In this document: positions 18,604 through 27,898 of the stretch, piece after piece
Numbering within the stretch: position 1 is the first letter of the stretch
Layout: each line of letters starts with the position of its first letter
Origin: Mycolicibacterium sphagni
Lineage (GTDB): Bacteria; Actinomycetota; Actinomycetes; Mycobacteriales; Mycobacteriaceae
Reading direction: 5' to 3'
Assembly (NCBI RefSeq): GCF_002250655.1
Contig: NZ_NOZR01000012.1
Coordinates: 87,293-151,292, forward strand
Length of the DNA stretch: 64,000 bases
Translations under genes and position numbers: made by a program
Notes under the pieces: generated by a model
Told to the model about the DNA's origin: nothing
Databases searched by the model: none
What the model saw: only the letters and a program-made list of their open reading frames with translations

Positions 18604-19533
18604 GTGACCATTCGACTCGCGCTTCAGATCCCGAACTTTTCCTACGGCACCGGTGTCCCGGAGCTGTTCCCGACGGTTATCGCGCAGGCTCAGGAGGCCG
18701 AGGCGGCGGGATTCGATTCGGTGTTCGTGATGGATCACTTCTATCAACTGCCCGGGCTGGGTGCGCCCGAGGAGCCGATGCTCGAGGCCTACACGGCGCT
18801 GGGTGCGTTGGCGACGGCGACCGAGCGGGTGCAGTTGGGCACGCTGGTCACCGGCAATTCCTATCGCAATCCGACGCTGCTGGCCAAGGCGATCACCACG
18901 CTGGACGTGGTCAGCCAGGGCCGGGCCATCCTGGGTATCGGGACCGGCTGGTTCGAGCTGGAGCACGACTCGCTGGGCTACGAGTTCGGCACGTTCACCG
19001 ACCGGTTCAACAAGCTCGACGAGGCGCTGGCGATCATCCTGCCGATGCTGCGCGGCGAGCGCGTCAGCGTCGAGGGCACCTACTACCGCACCAACGAAGC
19101 TTTCGCCAATCCCCGTTTCCGCGACCACATCCCGCTGATGATCGGCGGCACCGGCGAGAAGAAGACCATCCCGCTGGCCGCCCGCCATTTCGACCACCTC
19201 AACCTGGTGTGCGGATTCGACGAGCTCGCCCGCAAGGTTCAGGTGGTCAAGGAGCGTTGCGAGGACATCGGCCGCGACCCGAGCACACTGGAGACCAGCA
19301 TGCTCGTGTTCGCGATCATCGACGAGAACGTCACGGAAGATTTCATCCCGGCCGACGTCAAGCAGCGCGCGGTCTTCGGCAGCCCCGAGCAGATCACCGA
19401 GCAGATCAAAACCAAGATCCTCGACGCCGGCGTGGACGGGGTTGTCCTCAGTCCTGTCACTAACCTGGACGGGTACCACCCAGGCCGGGCCACTGCGCTG
19501 GCCGAGGTTCTACGCCCAGTCCTCGGGGTATAG
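18604..19533 (+). CDS. LLM-class F420-dependent oxidoreductase (Rv1855c-like)
   Basis: 309 residues with the luciferase-like TIM barrel: QAQEAEAAGFDSVFVMDHFYQLP at the start, TERVQLGTLVTGNSYRNPTLLAKAITTLD and GRAILGIGTGWFE in the middle. These are typical of actinobacterial LLM proteins using coenzyme F420. Reaction and substrate are unknown. The start is GTG 18604, apparently leaderless. Its position between the SDR and ndh matches M. tuberculosis Rv1855c. Confidence 0.88.
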   Translation: MTIRLALQIPNFSYGTGVPELFPTVIAQAQEAEAAGFDSVFVMDHFYQLPGLGAPEEPMLEAYTALGALATATERVQLGTLVTGNSYRNPTLLAKAITTLDVVSQGRAILGIGTGWFELEHDSLGYEFGTFTDRFNKLDEALAIILPMLRGERVSVEGTYYRTNEAFANPRFRDHIPLMIGGTGEKKTIPLAARHFDHLNLVCGFDELARKVQVVKERCEDIGRDPSTLETSMLVFAIIDENVTEDFIPADVKQRAVFGSPEQITEQIKTKILDAGVDGVVLSPVTNLDGYHPGRATALAEVLRPVLGV

Positions 19534-19640
19534 CCGCCGGGGTGGCCCACATCACCTGATCCGCCCGGGGACTGACGCGAAGTCTTTCCGTCTTGCGGCT
19601 ACCGTAGTAGTTGTCCTGTGCATGTCGTTGAGGAGCAGAA

Positions 19641-21002
19641 ATGACCCACCCCGGTGCCACTCCATCGGATAAGCACAAGGTCGTCGTCATCGGTTCGGGA
19701 TTCGGCGGCCTGAATGCCGCGCAGAAGCTCAAGCGAGCCGACGTCGACATCAAGCTCATCGCCAAGACCACCCACCACCTGTTCCAGCCGCTGCTGTACC
19801 AAGTGGCGACCGGCATCATCTCCGAGGGCGAGATCGCCCCGCCCACCCGCGTCATCCTGCGCAAGCAGGATAACTGCCAGGTGCTGCTCGGTGAGGTCAC
19901 CAACATCGATCTGGCGAGCAAGACCGTCGACTCGATCCTGTTGGGCCACACCTACCGGACGCCCTACGACACCTTGATCGTCGCTGCGGGTGCCGGGCAG
20001 TCGTACTTCGGCAACGACCAGTTCGCCGAGTGGGCCCCCGGCATGAAGACCATCGACGACGCACTCGAACTACGCGGCCGCATCCTCGGTGCGTTCGAGC
20101 AGGCGGAGCGGTCCAGCGATCCGGTCCGACGCGAGAAGCTGCTGACCTTCGTCGTCGTCGGCGCCGGCCCCACCGGTGTCGAAATGGCCGGGCAGATCGC
20201 CGAACTCGCCGACCACACTCTGCGGGGCGCGTTCCGCCACATCGACTCCACACGAGCCCGGGTGATCCTGCTCGACGCCGCGCCGGCTGTGCTGCCGCCC
20301 ATGGGCGAGAAGCTCGGCAAGAAGGCGCAGGACCGGCTGGAGAAGCTGGGCGTCGAGATCCAGCTCAACGCGATGGTCACCGATGTCGACCGCAACGGGA
20401 TCACCGTCAAGCGCCCCGACGGCACTATCGACCGCATCGAGTGCGCCACCAAGGTGTGGTCGGCCGGTGTGTCGGCCAGCCCGCTGGGCAAGATCATCGC
20501 CGACCAATCCGACGCTGAGATCGACCGGGCCGGGCGGGTCAAGGTGCTGCCCGATCTGTCGATCCCCGGCCACCCGGACGTGTTCGTGGTCGGCGACATG
20601 GCGTTCGTCGACGGTGTGCCTGGGATGGCGCAGGGCGCCATTCAGGGCGCCAAGTACGTCGCCAACGTGATCAAGTCGGAGCTCAAGGGCGCCGACCCGG
20701 CCGCCCGCGAACCGTTCAGCTACTTCGACAAGGGCTCGATGGCGACGGTGTCGCGGTTCAGTGCCGTGGCCAAGATCGGCAAGATCGAGTTCGCCGGGTT
20801 CTTCGCCTGGTTGGCCTGGCTATTCCTGCACTTGGTCTACCTGGTCGGGTTCCGCACCAAGATCGCCACAATGCTGTCGTGGATCACGACTTTCCTGGGG
20901 CGTGGGCGCGGCCAGCTGACGATCACCGAGCAGCAGGCCTATGCGCGCACCACGATCGAGCAACTCCAAGCAACCGTCGAGGACGAGAAAGCTGCGTCCT
21001 GA
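19641..21002 (+). CDS. ndh: type II NADH dehydrogenase
   Basis: 453 residues, non-proton-pumping NADH:menaquinone oxidoreductase. The FAD-binding GSGFGGLNAA is at about 16-25 and the NADH-binding GAGPTGVEMAG at about 174-184. The conserved second FAD motif reads GDMAFVDGVPGMAQGAIQGAKYVA. The C-terminal amphipathic segment with FFAWLAWLFLHLVYLVGF anchors it to the membrane. GAGGAG precedes ATG 19641. In mycobacteria this is a main entry point for electrons to the respiratory chain and a known drug target. Very high confidence. Confidence 0.97.
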   Translation: MTHPGATPSDKHKVVVIGSGFGGLNAAQKLKRADVDIKLIAKTTHHLFQPLLYQVATGIISEGEIAPPTRVILRKQDNCQVLLGEVTNIDLASKTVDSILLGHTYRTPYDTLIVAAGAGQSYFGNDQFAEWAPGMKTIDDALELRGRILGAFEQAERSSDPVRREKLLTFVVVGAGPTGVEMAGQIAELADHTLRGAFRHIDSTRARVILLDAAPAVLPPMGEKLGKKAQDRLEKLGVEIQLNAMVTDVDRNGITVKRPDGTIDRIECATKVWSAGVSASPLGKIIADQSDAEIDRAGRVKVLPDLSIPGHPDVFVVGDMAFVDGVPGMAQGAIQGAKYVANVIKSELKGADPAAREPFSYFDKGSMATVSRFSAVAKIGKIEFAGFFAWLAWLFLHLVYLVGFRTKIATMLSWITTFLGRGRGQLTITEQQAYARTTIEQLQATVEDEKAAS

Positions 21003-21112
21003 CGCCGCCGGTTGAACTGGGAATTGGCCGTGAGCGGACCCGAATGCACGGCGGTCTCCCGCGCTCTGCCCTAGCATTATCGACGAAGACAGTTCGACGA
21101 CAAGGGGGCCCG

Positions 21113-21502
21113 ATGACATCCAATCGTTCTGTGCGTCGCGCAGCTGCGGCAGCGTTCGGCGCCGGCGCGGTGTTGCTCAGCGTGGCAGGCTCAGCTGGGT
21201 TGGTCTTGGCCGGCCCGGCCGCGGCCGACCCGCCGCCCAACTGCACCACCGCGGACATGACCGGCGTGATGGCCGGCGTGTCGGCGGCGATGTCGAACTA
21301 CCTGTTCACGCACCCAGATGTCAACGCGTTCTTCACCGGTCTGGAGGGCCTGCCCAAGGCTCAGATCAAGACTCAGACGCAACAGTATCTGGACGCCAAC
21401 CCGCAGATTCGCGCCGAACTGGATGGCGTCCGCCAGCCGTCGACCGACTTCCGCGCCCGCTGCGGCCTGCCGCAGCGCCCGATCGCCCCCGGAGTGGTCT
21501 AA
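21113..21502 (+). CDS. hemophore-related secreted protein
   Basis: 129 residues. A clear Sec signal peptide runs through residues 1-40 (AAAAFGAGAVLLSVAG, then GPAAADPP). The mature part has a Cys near its start and another near its end (NCTTADM and ARCGLPQ), a pattern with the segment VSAAMSNYLFTHPDVNAFFTGL found in mycobacterial heme-binding hemophore-like proteins (Rv0203 group). It may bind heme outside the cell, but no heme ligand is proven by sequence. AAGGGGG lies before ATG 21113. It sits between ndh and an orphan histidine kinase; I do not recall this gene at the M. tuberculosis locus. Confidence 0.82.
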   Translation: MTSNRSVRRAAAAAFGAGAVLLSVAGSAGLVLAGPAAADPPPNCTTADMTGVMAGVSAAMSNYLFTHPDVNAFFTGLEGLPKAQIKTQTQQYLDANPQIRAELDGVRQPSTDFRARCGLPQRPIAPGVV

Positions 21503-21557
21503 CCCGCTCTCGGCGCGGCCCCATGATGTTGGGGCGCCGCGCCCTAAGGTGGTCGTC

Positions 21558-22928
21558 GTGGTCGTGAAGCCCGACGAGATCGTCTACCGCGTGCTGCAAC
21601 GGCTGCCTACCCGCATGCTGTCGCTGCGCACCATCGTGATCGTTGCGGCGCTGTCCGTCGTGATCCTGGTGCTCACCCTGGGCACCTGGGTGTGGGTCGG
21701 CGTCACCAACGACCAGTACAGCCAGCTGGACCGTCGGCTGGATTCGGTCAGCAGCCTGGGTGATTTCAGCGCACTGTTGACCACGTCCGGCCCCAGTAGC
21801 GTCAGCTCGCCCACGCCCGACGGGAACCTGGTGCGCACCATCCGGGTCGGGGCCATGACGGTGTCGGTGCCTTCCGAGGTGGTGCTGCCGGCCCTGGGTA
21901 ACGGCTACGCCAATACCGCCATCGACGGCGTCGAATACCGGGTGCGCACGTTCGGGGTCGGCGGGGCCACCATCGCGCTTGGCGCGCCGCTGGCCGAGAC
22001 CCAGCGCCGAATCGCCGAACTGCACCTGCGCGTGCTGCTGATCTGCGCGGGGGTGATCGCCGGCACCATCGTGGTGGGCTGGCTGATCTCGCTGATCATG
22101 ATCAATCCGTTCCGAGTGCTGGCCCAGCAGGCCCGTGCGATCAACGCCCAGTCCAACCCCGATGAGGTACAGGTCCGCGGTGTCAAGGAGGCGGTGGAGA
22201 TCGCCGAGGCCGTCGAGGGCATGCTGGCCCGCATCGGCGACGAGCAGGCCCGCACCAAGGCCGCCCTGGAGTCGGCCAGGGACTTCGCCGCCGTCGCCTC
22301 CCACGAGCTGCGCACTCCGCTGACCGCCATGCGCACCAACCTCGAGGTGCTCTCCACCCTGGACCTGGCGCCCGAGCAGCGCACCGAGGTGATCGGTGAC
22401 GTGATCCGCACCCAGAGCCGCATCGAGGCCACCCTGACCGCGCTGGAACGCCTGGCTCAGGGCGAGCTGACCACGGCCGACGATTTCGTGCCGTTCGACG
22501 TCACCGAACTGCTCGACCGCGCCGCCCATGACGCCGAACGTATCTACCGCGACCTCAAGGTGTCGCTGGTGCCCTCACCGGCGGTGCTCATGGTGGGGCT
22601 GCCGGTCGGGCTGCGGCTGGTCATCGACAACGCGATCGCCAACGCCGTCAAGCACGGTGCTGCCACCGAGGTTCAGCTGTCGGTGTCCAGTTCGGCCGAC
22701 GGGGTGCAGATCACGGTCGACGACAACGGCAGCGGCGTGCCCGAAGAAGAGCGGGCCGCGGTATTCGAACGGTTCTCCCGCGGTTCCACCGCATCCCGGT
22801 CCGGGTCCGGCCTCGGGCTGGCACTGGTTGCTCAGCAGGCCGAATTGCACGGCGGCACAGCCTTTTTAGCCACCAGTCCGCTGGGCGGAGCGCGGTTGGT
22901 GCTCAACCTGGCCGGCCCGCACGATTAG
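21558..22928 (+). CDS. PrrB-like sensor histidine kinase, orphan
   Basis: About 456 residues starting at one of three GTGs (21549, 21558, 21564); 21558 fits the AAGGTGG upstream best. Transmembrane segments lie near residues 25-47 and 160-182, flanking an extracytoplasmic sensor domain of about 110 residues. HAMP follows, then the H-box FAAVASHELRTPLTAMRTN, N-box DNAIANAVKHG, G1 DDNGSGVP and G2 GSGLGLAL. The kinase core closely resembles what I remember of M. tuberculosis PrrB, including ALERLAQGEL and FSRGSTAS. No response regulator gene adjoins it, so its partner is elsewhere. The stop overlaps the convergent ureD stop by four bases. Confidence 0.92.
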   Translation: MVVKPDEIVYRVLQRLPTRMLSLRTIVIVAALSVVILVLTLGTWVWVGVTNDQYSQLDRRLDSVSSLGDFSALLTTSGPSSVSSPTPDGNLVRTIRVGAMTVSVPSEVVLPALGNGYANTAIDGVEYRVRTFGVGGATIALGAPLAETQRRIAELHLRVLLICAGVIAGTIVVGWLISLIMINPFRVLAQQARAINAQSNPDEVQVRGVKEAVEIAEAVEGMLARIGDEQARTKAALESARDFAAVASHELRTPLTAMRTNLEVLSTLDLAPEQRTEVIGDVIRTQSRIEATLTALERLAQGELTTADDFVPFDVTELLDRAAHDAERIYRDLKVSLVPSPAVLMVGLPVGLRLVIDNAIANAVKHGAATEVQLSVSSSADGVQITVDDNGSGVPEEERAAVFERFSRGSTASRSGSGLGLALVAQQAELHGGTAFLATSPLGGARLVLNLAGPHD

Positions 22929-23551
22929 AGCCGGGCGCCCTGCCAGGTCGACAGGCTGCCACCGGCGGCCAGCGCCAGTGTGATCCCGGCGGCATCAGCG
23001 GCCGGCTCGGGATAGCGCAGCTCGCTCACGCAGGCCAGCGGGGTGCCCAGAGCATCGTCGGCCACCGCTCCTTGTCCCAGCTCGACCCGGTGCCGCAGCA
23101 ACGGCGCGCCAGCCACGTCGGCGTGCAAGGCGCCACTCCAAAAGCCTTCGCGCTCATCGGTTCTCCCGATCTGCACGCGTTCGCGGATCCGCAACCGCCC
23201 GGACTCAGCCAGGTGCACCCGCAGTTCGCTGAAGTGCCTGGCAGTGGCGGCGACGATGGTCGGCTCGGGATCGACGTCGAGCTCACCGGCGGCCTCGATG
23301 TGCCAGCATGCCCATGACTGGGTGGTTCCCGCTCCGGGCAACGCAACGGTGGCCGCCGCACTGCGCAGGCGCAACCGGGCGCCGGGCTCCACGATCAGCC
23401 GGATCGCGATGGTGTCCCCGCCCAGCGGTGTGGCCGCCGCCGACACCAGATGCACGGTGTCGGGTTCGGTCTGCCGGGCGGCCAGGGCGCCGCGGCACTC
23501 GATGCGGGGCAGCCGCCCTGGTATTGCCACGACCAGCACGTCGGAACGCAT
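22925..23551 (-). CDS. ureD: urease accessory protein UreD
   Basis: 208 residues, last gene of the urease operon and of the size of the M. tuberculosis protein. The family features are weakly conserved, but HLVSAAATPLGGDTIAIRLIVEPGARLRLRSAAATVALPG matches the UreD beta-helix start. UreD binds apo-urease and, with UreF and UreG, delivers nickel and enables lysine carbamylation. It starts six bases after ureG ends. It overlaps the convergent histidine kinase by four bases. Confidence 0.88.
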   Translation of the reverse strand: MRSDVLVVAIPGRLPRIECRGALAARQTEPDTVHLVSAAATPLGGDTIAIRLIVEPGARLRLRSAAATVALPGAGTTQSWACWHIEAAGELDVDPEPTIVAATARHFSELRVHLAESGRLRIRERVQIGRTDEREGFWSGALHADVAGAPLLRHRVELGQGAVADDALGTPLACVSELRYPEPAADAAGITLALAAGGSLSTWQGARL

Positions 23552-23557
23552 TGCGGC

Positions 23558-24238
23558 TCAACCCGGCTGGTTGACGCGCAGCTGGTCGCGCACCCACGAC
23601 AAGACCGGGGACGCGGCCGGATCCTCGGTCAGTGAGATCAGCACCGTCGGGCGGCCTTCCCGCACCTTGGCAGCGTCGCGGCGCATCACGTCCAGGTCGG
23701 CGCCGACCAGCGGAGCCAGGTCGGTCTTGTTGACCACCAATAGGTCTGAGAACGTCACCCCCGGCCCGCCCTTGCGTGGCACCTTGTCGCCGCCCGCCAC
23801 GTCGACGACGAAGATCTGCACGTCGATGAGCCCGGAGGAGAACGTCGCGGTCAGGTTGTCGCCGCCGGATTCGACCAGGATCAGGTCCAGATCGTCGTGG
23901 CCCGCCATCAGGTCGTCGATGGCGTCCAGGTTGGCGGTGATGTCGTCGCGGATGGCGGTGTGTGGGCAGCCGCCGGTTTGCACGGCGGCGATTCGGTCGT
24001 CGGGCAGAACCGCGTGCCGGCGCAGGAAGTCGGCATCCTCGGTGGTGTAGATGTCATTGGTCAGCACCGCCAGCGACAGCTCGTCACGCAGCTGGCGGCA
24101 CAGCGCGGCCACCAATGCGGTCTTGCCCGACCCGACCGGTCCGCCGATCCCTATCCGCAGCGGCTCCCCTGGCTGGCGGGTCCGCTTGGGCCGGTCGGTG
24201 TGATTGTGCGGTTGGCCGTCTATGAAATGTGGTGGCAT
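23558..24238 (-). CDS. ureG: urease accessory GTPase UreG
   Basis: 226 residues from ATG 24238. It has an N-terminal His-containing segment ([15 protein letters not shown]), the P-loop [13 protein letters not shown], the metal-binding CPH in [21 protein letters not shown], and the guanine-specific NKTD. GTP hydrolysis drives nickel insertion into urease. The open frame extends upstream of ATG 24238 but has no family resemblance there. It follows ureF by ten bases. Confidence 0.95.
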   Translation of the reverse strand: MPPHFIDGQPHNHTDRPKRTRQPGEPLRIGIGGPVGSGKTALVAALCRQLRDELSLAVLTNDIYTTEDADFLRRHAVLPDDRIAAVQTGGCPHTAIRDDITANLDAIDDLMAGHDDLDLILVESGGDNLTATFSSGLIDVQIFVVDVAGGDKVPRKGGPGVTFSDLLVVNKTDLAPLVGADLDVMRRDAAKVREGRPTVLISLTEDPAASPVLSWVRDQLRVNQPG

Positions 24239-24248
24239 GCAGATTCTT

Positions 24249-24884
24249 TCAGGATACGAACAGGGGGCGTTCTCGGTGGCTGTGGCGCTCGGCCAGTTCG
24301 TCGAGCAGCGGGTCGGACAGGTCGGCGAGACGGGCGCTCGCCTGCTCGGCGGTCTGTTCGCACAATTGCGCCAAACCGAACGTGATGGCCGCGACATCGG
24401 CGGGGTCGAGGGCCAGCAGCCGCTGGGCGGCGGTGGCGGTGCCGGTCATCGTGGTGTACACGATCGACAGCGCGGTCTGCTCGGGTTCCAGTTCGCTGAC
24501 CGAACCGACACGCCCTGCGGTGACCGCCAGGTGCGGGCGGGCGCCAAGCGCGTCCCATTCGGCTGCCGGCCAGACGCGGCGGGCCAACCGCAGTAGACCA
24601 CGGCCCTGTGCGCGGGAGGCGTGCCGGGCCGCGGGTGCTGGTGTGCGGGCGTCGGTTTCGGCATCTGCGGCCGCCACGGTCAGATCGCCACGGTGCACGG
24701 CGGCCGCGACCGACGCGGAGACCAGGCCGCTGGTGCGGATCCGGCGGCGCAGATAGGCCTCCAGCGTGGCGAGGTCGACGACCAGCCGGCTGGTGATCGC
24801 CTCCTCCACCCCGCCGGAGTGCACATGTCCCCCGGTCGGCAACCGTGAATCGGCGAGGGTCAGGAGCGTGGACAGTGCGGCCAT
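24249..24884 (-). CDS. ureF: urease accessory protein UreF
   Basis: 211 residues from ATG 24884, the same length as M. tuberculosis UreF. The start overlaps the ureC stop as ATGA. The N-terminus [21 protein letters not shown] is the conserved UreF start, and the C-terminal half is all-helical. It regulates UreG GTPase activity in the urease activation complex. The longer frame reaching 24941 would overlap ureC by 58 bases and is rejected. Confidence 0.93.
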   Translation of the reverse strand: MAALSTLLTLADSRLPTGGHVHSGGVEEAITSRLVVDLATLEAYLRRRIRTSGLVSASVAAAVHRGDLTVAAADAETDARTPAPAARHASRAQGRGLLRLARRVWPAAEWDALGARPHLAVTAGRVGSVSELEPEQTALSIVYTTMTGTATAAQRLLALDPADVAAITFGLAQLCEQTAEQASARLADLSDPLLDELAERHSHRERPLFVS

Positions 24885-26605
24885 CAGAACAGGAAATAGC
24901 GTTGAGCCATGGGAAGTTCGGTGGCCGGTTGTTCGGCCCATACCTCGCCGTCGATGCGAACCGTGAAGGTGTCCGGGTCGACTTCGATGCGGGGCTGGGC
25001 GTCGTTGAGCGGCATCTGCGCCTTACCGACCGCCCGCACGTTGCCCACCGGCACCAGGCGCCGGTTGACCGAGAGTCGGTCGGCCAGCCCGTCCTCGATG
25101 GCCTGCGGGGCGACGAAGTGCACCGAGGTGGCGGCCGCGGCGGCCGGCGCGGCGCCGAACATCGGGCGCGGCAACACCGGCTGCGGCGTGGGGATCGACG
25201 CGTTGGCATCGCCCATCGCGGCCCAGGCGATCATGCCGCCCTTGACCACCGCGTGCGGTCGCACCCCGAAAAACGCTGGCTCCCAAAGCACCAGGTCGGC
25301 GAACTTGCCGACTTCCACCGAACCGATCTCGCTGTCGAGGCCGTGGGCGACGGCCGGGCAGATGGTGTATTTCGCGATGTAGCGGCGCACCCGGTGGTTG
25401 TCAGCTGCCCCATCACCTTCCAGTGCGCCACGGCGACGTTTCATCACATGTGCGGTTTGCCACGTGCGCAGCACCACCTCACCGATGCGGCCCATCGCCT
25501 GGGCGTCGCTGCCGATCATGGAGATGGCACCGATGTCGTGCAGCAGATCCTCGGCAGCGATGGTCGAGGGCCGGATGCGGCTTTCGGCGAACGCCAGATC
25601 CTCGGGCACGCTGGGGTTGAGGTGATGGCACACCATCAGCATGTCGAGGTGTTCGTCGAGGGTATTGACGGTGTGCGGCCGGGTCGGGTTGGTGGAACTG
25701 GGCAGCACGTAGGACTCGGCGGCGACGGTGATGATGTCGGGTGCGTGCCCGCCGCCGGCCCCCTCGGTGTGATAAGCGTGGATGTTGCGGCCCTTGATCG
25801 CGGCAAGGGTGTCCTCGACAAAGCCCGCCTCGTTGAGGGTGTCGGTGTGGATGTTGACCTGTACTCCGGCGGCTTCGGCGACCGTCAGACAGGCGTCGAT
25901 CGCAGCGGGGGTGGTCCCCCAGTCCTCGTGCAATTTGAAACCTGCTGCGCCAGAACGCAGTTGCTCCCACATCGCTTCGTGACTAACGGTGTTGCCCTTG
26001 CCCAGCAGGGCCACGTTGAGCGGCCAGGTGTCCAGCGACTCCAACATCCGGGCCAGGTGCCAGGCACCAGGGGTCACGGTGGTGGCCTTGGAGCCCTCGG
26101 CGGGCCCGGTGCCGCCGGCGATGATGGTGGTGATGCCTCCGCCGATGGCTTCTTCCATGATCTGCGGGCAGATCAGGTGCACGTGGCAGTCGATGGCACC
26201 GGCCGTCACAATGCGGCCGTTGCCGGCGATGATCTCCGTCGACGGGCCGACCACCAGGTCGGGATGGACTCCTGACATGATGTCGGGGTTACCCGCCTTG
26301 CCGATGGCGACAATGCGGCCGTCCCGAATCCCGATGTCGGCCTTGATGATTCCCCAGTAGTCGATGATCACCGCTCCGGTGATCACGGTGTCGGGTGCGC
26401 CCTCGGCCCGGGTCGCGCGGGCTTGGCCCATCGATTCGCGTAGTACCTTGCCGCCGCCGAACACCGCTTCGTTGCCGGCCAGGCCGGGCCCGCCGCTGCG
26501 GTCCTCGGTGATCTCGATGACGAGGTCGGTGTCGGCGAGCCGGATTCGGTCGCCGGTGGTGGGGCCGAACAGCGCGGCATAGCGCGCCCGGGACAGCTCG
26601 GTCAT
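24884..26605 (-). CDS. ureC: urease alpha subunit
   Basis: 573 residues, full length. Nickel ligands are HVH in [13 protein letters not shown], the carbamylated Lys in [10 protein letters not shown], two further His (NIHTDTLN and [13 protein letters not shown]) and Asp in [11 protein letters not shown]. The flap reads [22 protein letters not shown] with its catalytic His. It hydrolyses urea to ammonia and carbamate. It overlaps ureB and ureF by ATGA at both ends. All key residues are present, so the enzyme should be active once nickel is loaded. Confidence 0.98.
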   Translation of the reverse strand: MTELSRARYAALFGPTTGDRIRLADTDLVIEITEDRSGGPGLAGNEAVFGGGKVLRESMGQARATRAEGAPDTVITGAVIIDYWGIIKADIGIRDGRIVAIGKAGNPDIMSGVHPDLVVGPSTEIIAGNGRIVTAGAIDCHVHLICPQIMEEAIGGGITTIIAGGTGPAEGSKATTVTPGAWHLARMLESLDTWPLNVALLGKGNTVSHEAMWEQLRSGAAGFKLHEDWGTTPAAIDACLTVAEAAGVQVNIHTDTLNEAGFVEDTLAAIKGRNIHAYHTEGAGGGHAPDIITVAAESYVLPSSTNPTRPHTVNTLDEHLDMLMVCHHLNPSVPEDLAFAESRIRPSTIAAEDLLHDIGAISMIGSDAQAMGRIGEVVLRTWQTAHVMKRRRGALEGDGAADNHRVRRYIAKYTICPAVAHGLDSEIGSVEVGKFADLVLWEPAFFGVRPHAVVKGGMIAWAAMGDANASIPTPQPVLPRPMFGAAPAAAAATSVHFVAPQAIEDGLADRLSVNRRLVPVGNVRAVGKAQMPLNDAQPRIEVDPDTFTVRIDGEVWAEQPATELPMAQRYFLF

Positions 26606-26916
26606 TCGGCGTCCAACTTTCCTGGCGGATTCAGGCTCAGCCCGTGCACCTCGCGCAGGCCCCCCAGCGGAACCAGGCGCACCCGCCCCGCCACACCGGG
26701 TTCGAAACGCACGGCGGTGCCCGCAGGGATGTCGAACCGGTACCCGTGGGCGGCCTCTCGGTCGAAGGACAGCGCGGCGTTGGCCTGCGGCAGGTGGACA
26801 TGGCTGCCGACTTGCACCGGCCGGTCGCCGGTGTTGACGATCTCCAGTTCGATGCGCGGTGCGCCGGCGTTGATCTCGATGTCGCCGTCGCCGAGGAAAA
26901 CCTCTCCGGGAATCAC
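26602..26916 (-). CDS. ureB: urease beta subunit
   Basis: 104 residues when started at GTG 26916, which is preceded by AGAGGA; this gives [18 protein letters not shown] and the same length as the M. tuberculosis subunit. A GTG at 26931 would add five residues. Conserved [39 protein letters not shown] is diagnostic. It ends in a four-base overlap with ureC. Structural subunit of urease. Confidence 0.96.
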   Translation of the reverse strand: MIPGEVFLGDGDIEINAGAPRIELEIVNTGDRPVQVGSHVHLPQANAALSFDREAAHGYRFDIPAGTAVRFEPGVAGRVRLVPLGGLREVHGLSLNPPGKLDAE

Positions 26917-26932
26917 TGTGTCCTCTTTCACC

Positions 26933-27235
26933 TCACGGGATCGGGTGGTGAACGGTGACCAACTTGGTGCCGTCCGGGAACGTCGCTTCGACCTGCACGT
27001 CGTGCAGCATCTCGGGCACGCCCTCCATCACCTCGTCGCGGCTGAGCACCTCACGCCCGCTGATCATCAGTTCGGCGACGGTGCGTCCGTCCCGCGCGCC
27101 CTCCAGGACGTGATCGGTGATGAGCGCCACCGCCTCGGGATGGTTGAGCCGCAGCCCGCGTGCCTGTCGGCGGCGGGCGAGGTCGGCGGCATAGGAGATC
27201 AGCAGCCGGTCGGTTTCATGCGGTGTCAGTCGCAT
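26933..27235 (-). CDS. ureA: urease gamma subunit
   Basis: 100 residues from ATG 27235, the exact family length. [23 protein letters not shown] at the start and [25 protein letters not shown] are invariant UreA segments. It is the first urease gene and lies 48 bases after the thioesterase gene, so both may share a transcript. Confidence 0.97.
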   Translation of the reverse strand: MRLTPHETDRLLISYAADLARRRQARGLRLNHPEAVALITDHVLEGARDGRTVAELMISGREVLSRDEVMEGVPEMLHDVQVEATFPDGTKLVTVHHPIP

Positions 27236-27283
27236 AGTGCGCGATCCTGCCATGGCAGGACGCGATCAGCAGGTTGGCCGGAC

Positions 27284-27712
27284 CTACCCCTGCGGCGGAT
27301 CGGGCTCGAGGTTCTGCAGGCGCACCTGGCCACGGGCGACAAGTCGGTCCTTGTCGTCACGGATGGTCACCAGCCATAGCTGTTGTCGCCGGCCGCGGTG
27401 CACGGGCTCGGTGGCGCCGTAGACGGTGCCTCCGGAGATGGCTCGCAGGAAGTCGGTGTTGTTGTTGACGCCGACCACGTTGCCGCCTCCGTTGGCCGCC
27501 AGCCAGACGAAGGCCGACGTGCTGGCCATCGACTCGATCATCGAGCAATAGACCCCGCCGTGGACTATGCCCATCGGTTGCAGCAGCTTGGGCTGGACCT
27601 CCAGCTGCGCCTTGGCGCCGTCGGTGGTCAATTCGGTGAACACCAGCCCGAGCTCGTTGTCGAACGGGGCGGAGAAGGCGATCTGCTCGATCGGCGACTG
27701 CTCTGATTCCAC
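27284..27712 (-). CDS. PaaI-type hotdog-fold thioesterase (Rv1847-like)
   Basis: 142 residues. The hotdog core is MGIVHGGVYCSMIESMASTSAF, where HGG is the conserved thioesterase motif, followed by GVNNNTDFLRAISGGTVYGATEPVHRGRRQQLWLVTIRD. It probably hydrolyses an acyl-CoA. It begins with GTG 27712 and directly precedes ureA, the same order as Rv1847-ureA in M. tuberculosis. An IdeR-type iron box and a long hairpin lie upstream. I recall Rv1847 from published iron-regulon lists, but cannot verify that here. Confidence 0.88.
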   Translation of the reverse strand: MESEQSPIEQIAFSAPFDNELGLVFTELTTDGAKAQLEVQPKLLQPMGIVHGGVYCSMIESMASTSAFVWLAANGGGNVVGVNNNTDFLRAISGGTVYGATEPVHRGRRQQLWLVTIRDDKDRLVARGQVRLQNLEPDPPQG

Positions 27713-27746
27713 GCATCTGTGTCTACACGAGTGATCGCCGCATGAG

Positions 27747-27781
27747 GGACGGGCCCCGCGTGCACAACGCGGGGCCCGTCC
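27747..27781 (-). terminator. perfect 14-bp hairpin before the thioesterase gene
   Basis: Arms 27747-27760 and 27768-27781 are perfectly complementary with a seven-base loop. It could terminate the FhuF-like transcript, or act as an attenuator in the leader of the thioesterase-urease operon if that transcript starts near the iron box upstream. Confidence 0.6.
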
Positions 27782-27869
27782 TCAGTACGGACCGGGGTGT
27801 CTCTGCAGCCCTCAGGACATCCGGCGCGGTCCGTTCGTCTTCAGTTGTTCTCAACGATCCGTCACAACA

Positions 27870-27888
27870 ATAGGCAAGGCTTGCCTAA
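27870..27888. promoter_or_regulatory. IdeR-type iron box upstream of the thioesterase-urease operon
   Basis: The 19 bases match the IdeR consensus TTAGGTTAGSCTAACCTAA at 14 positions, and the central TAGGCAAG-G-CTTGCCTA is a perfect dyad. It lies 158 bases before the thioesterase start and 11 bases after the FhuF-like stop. Confidence 0.55.
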
Positions 27889-27898
27889 GTGACAAGAC

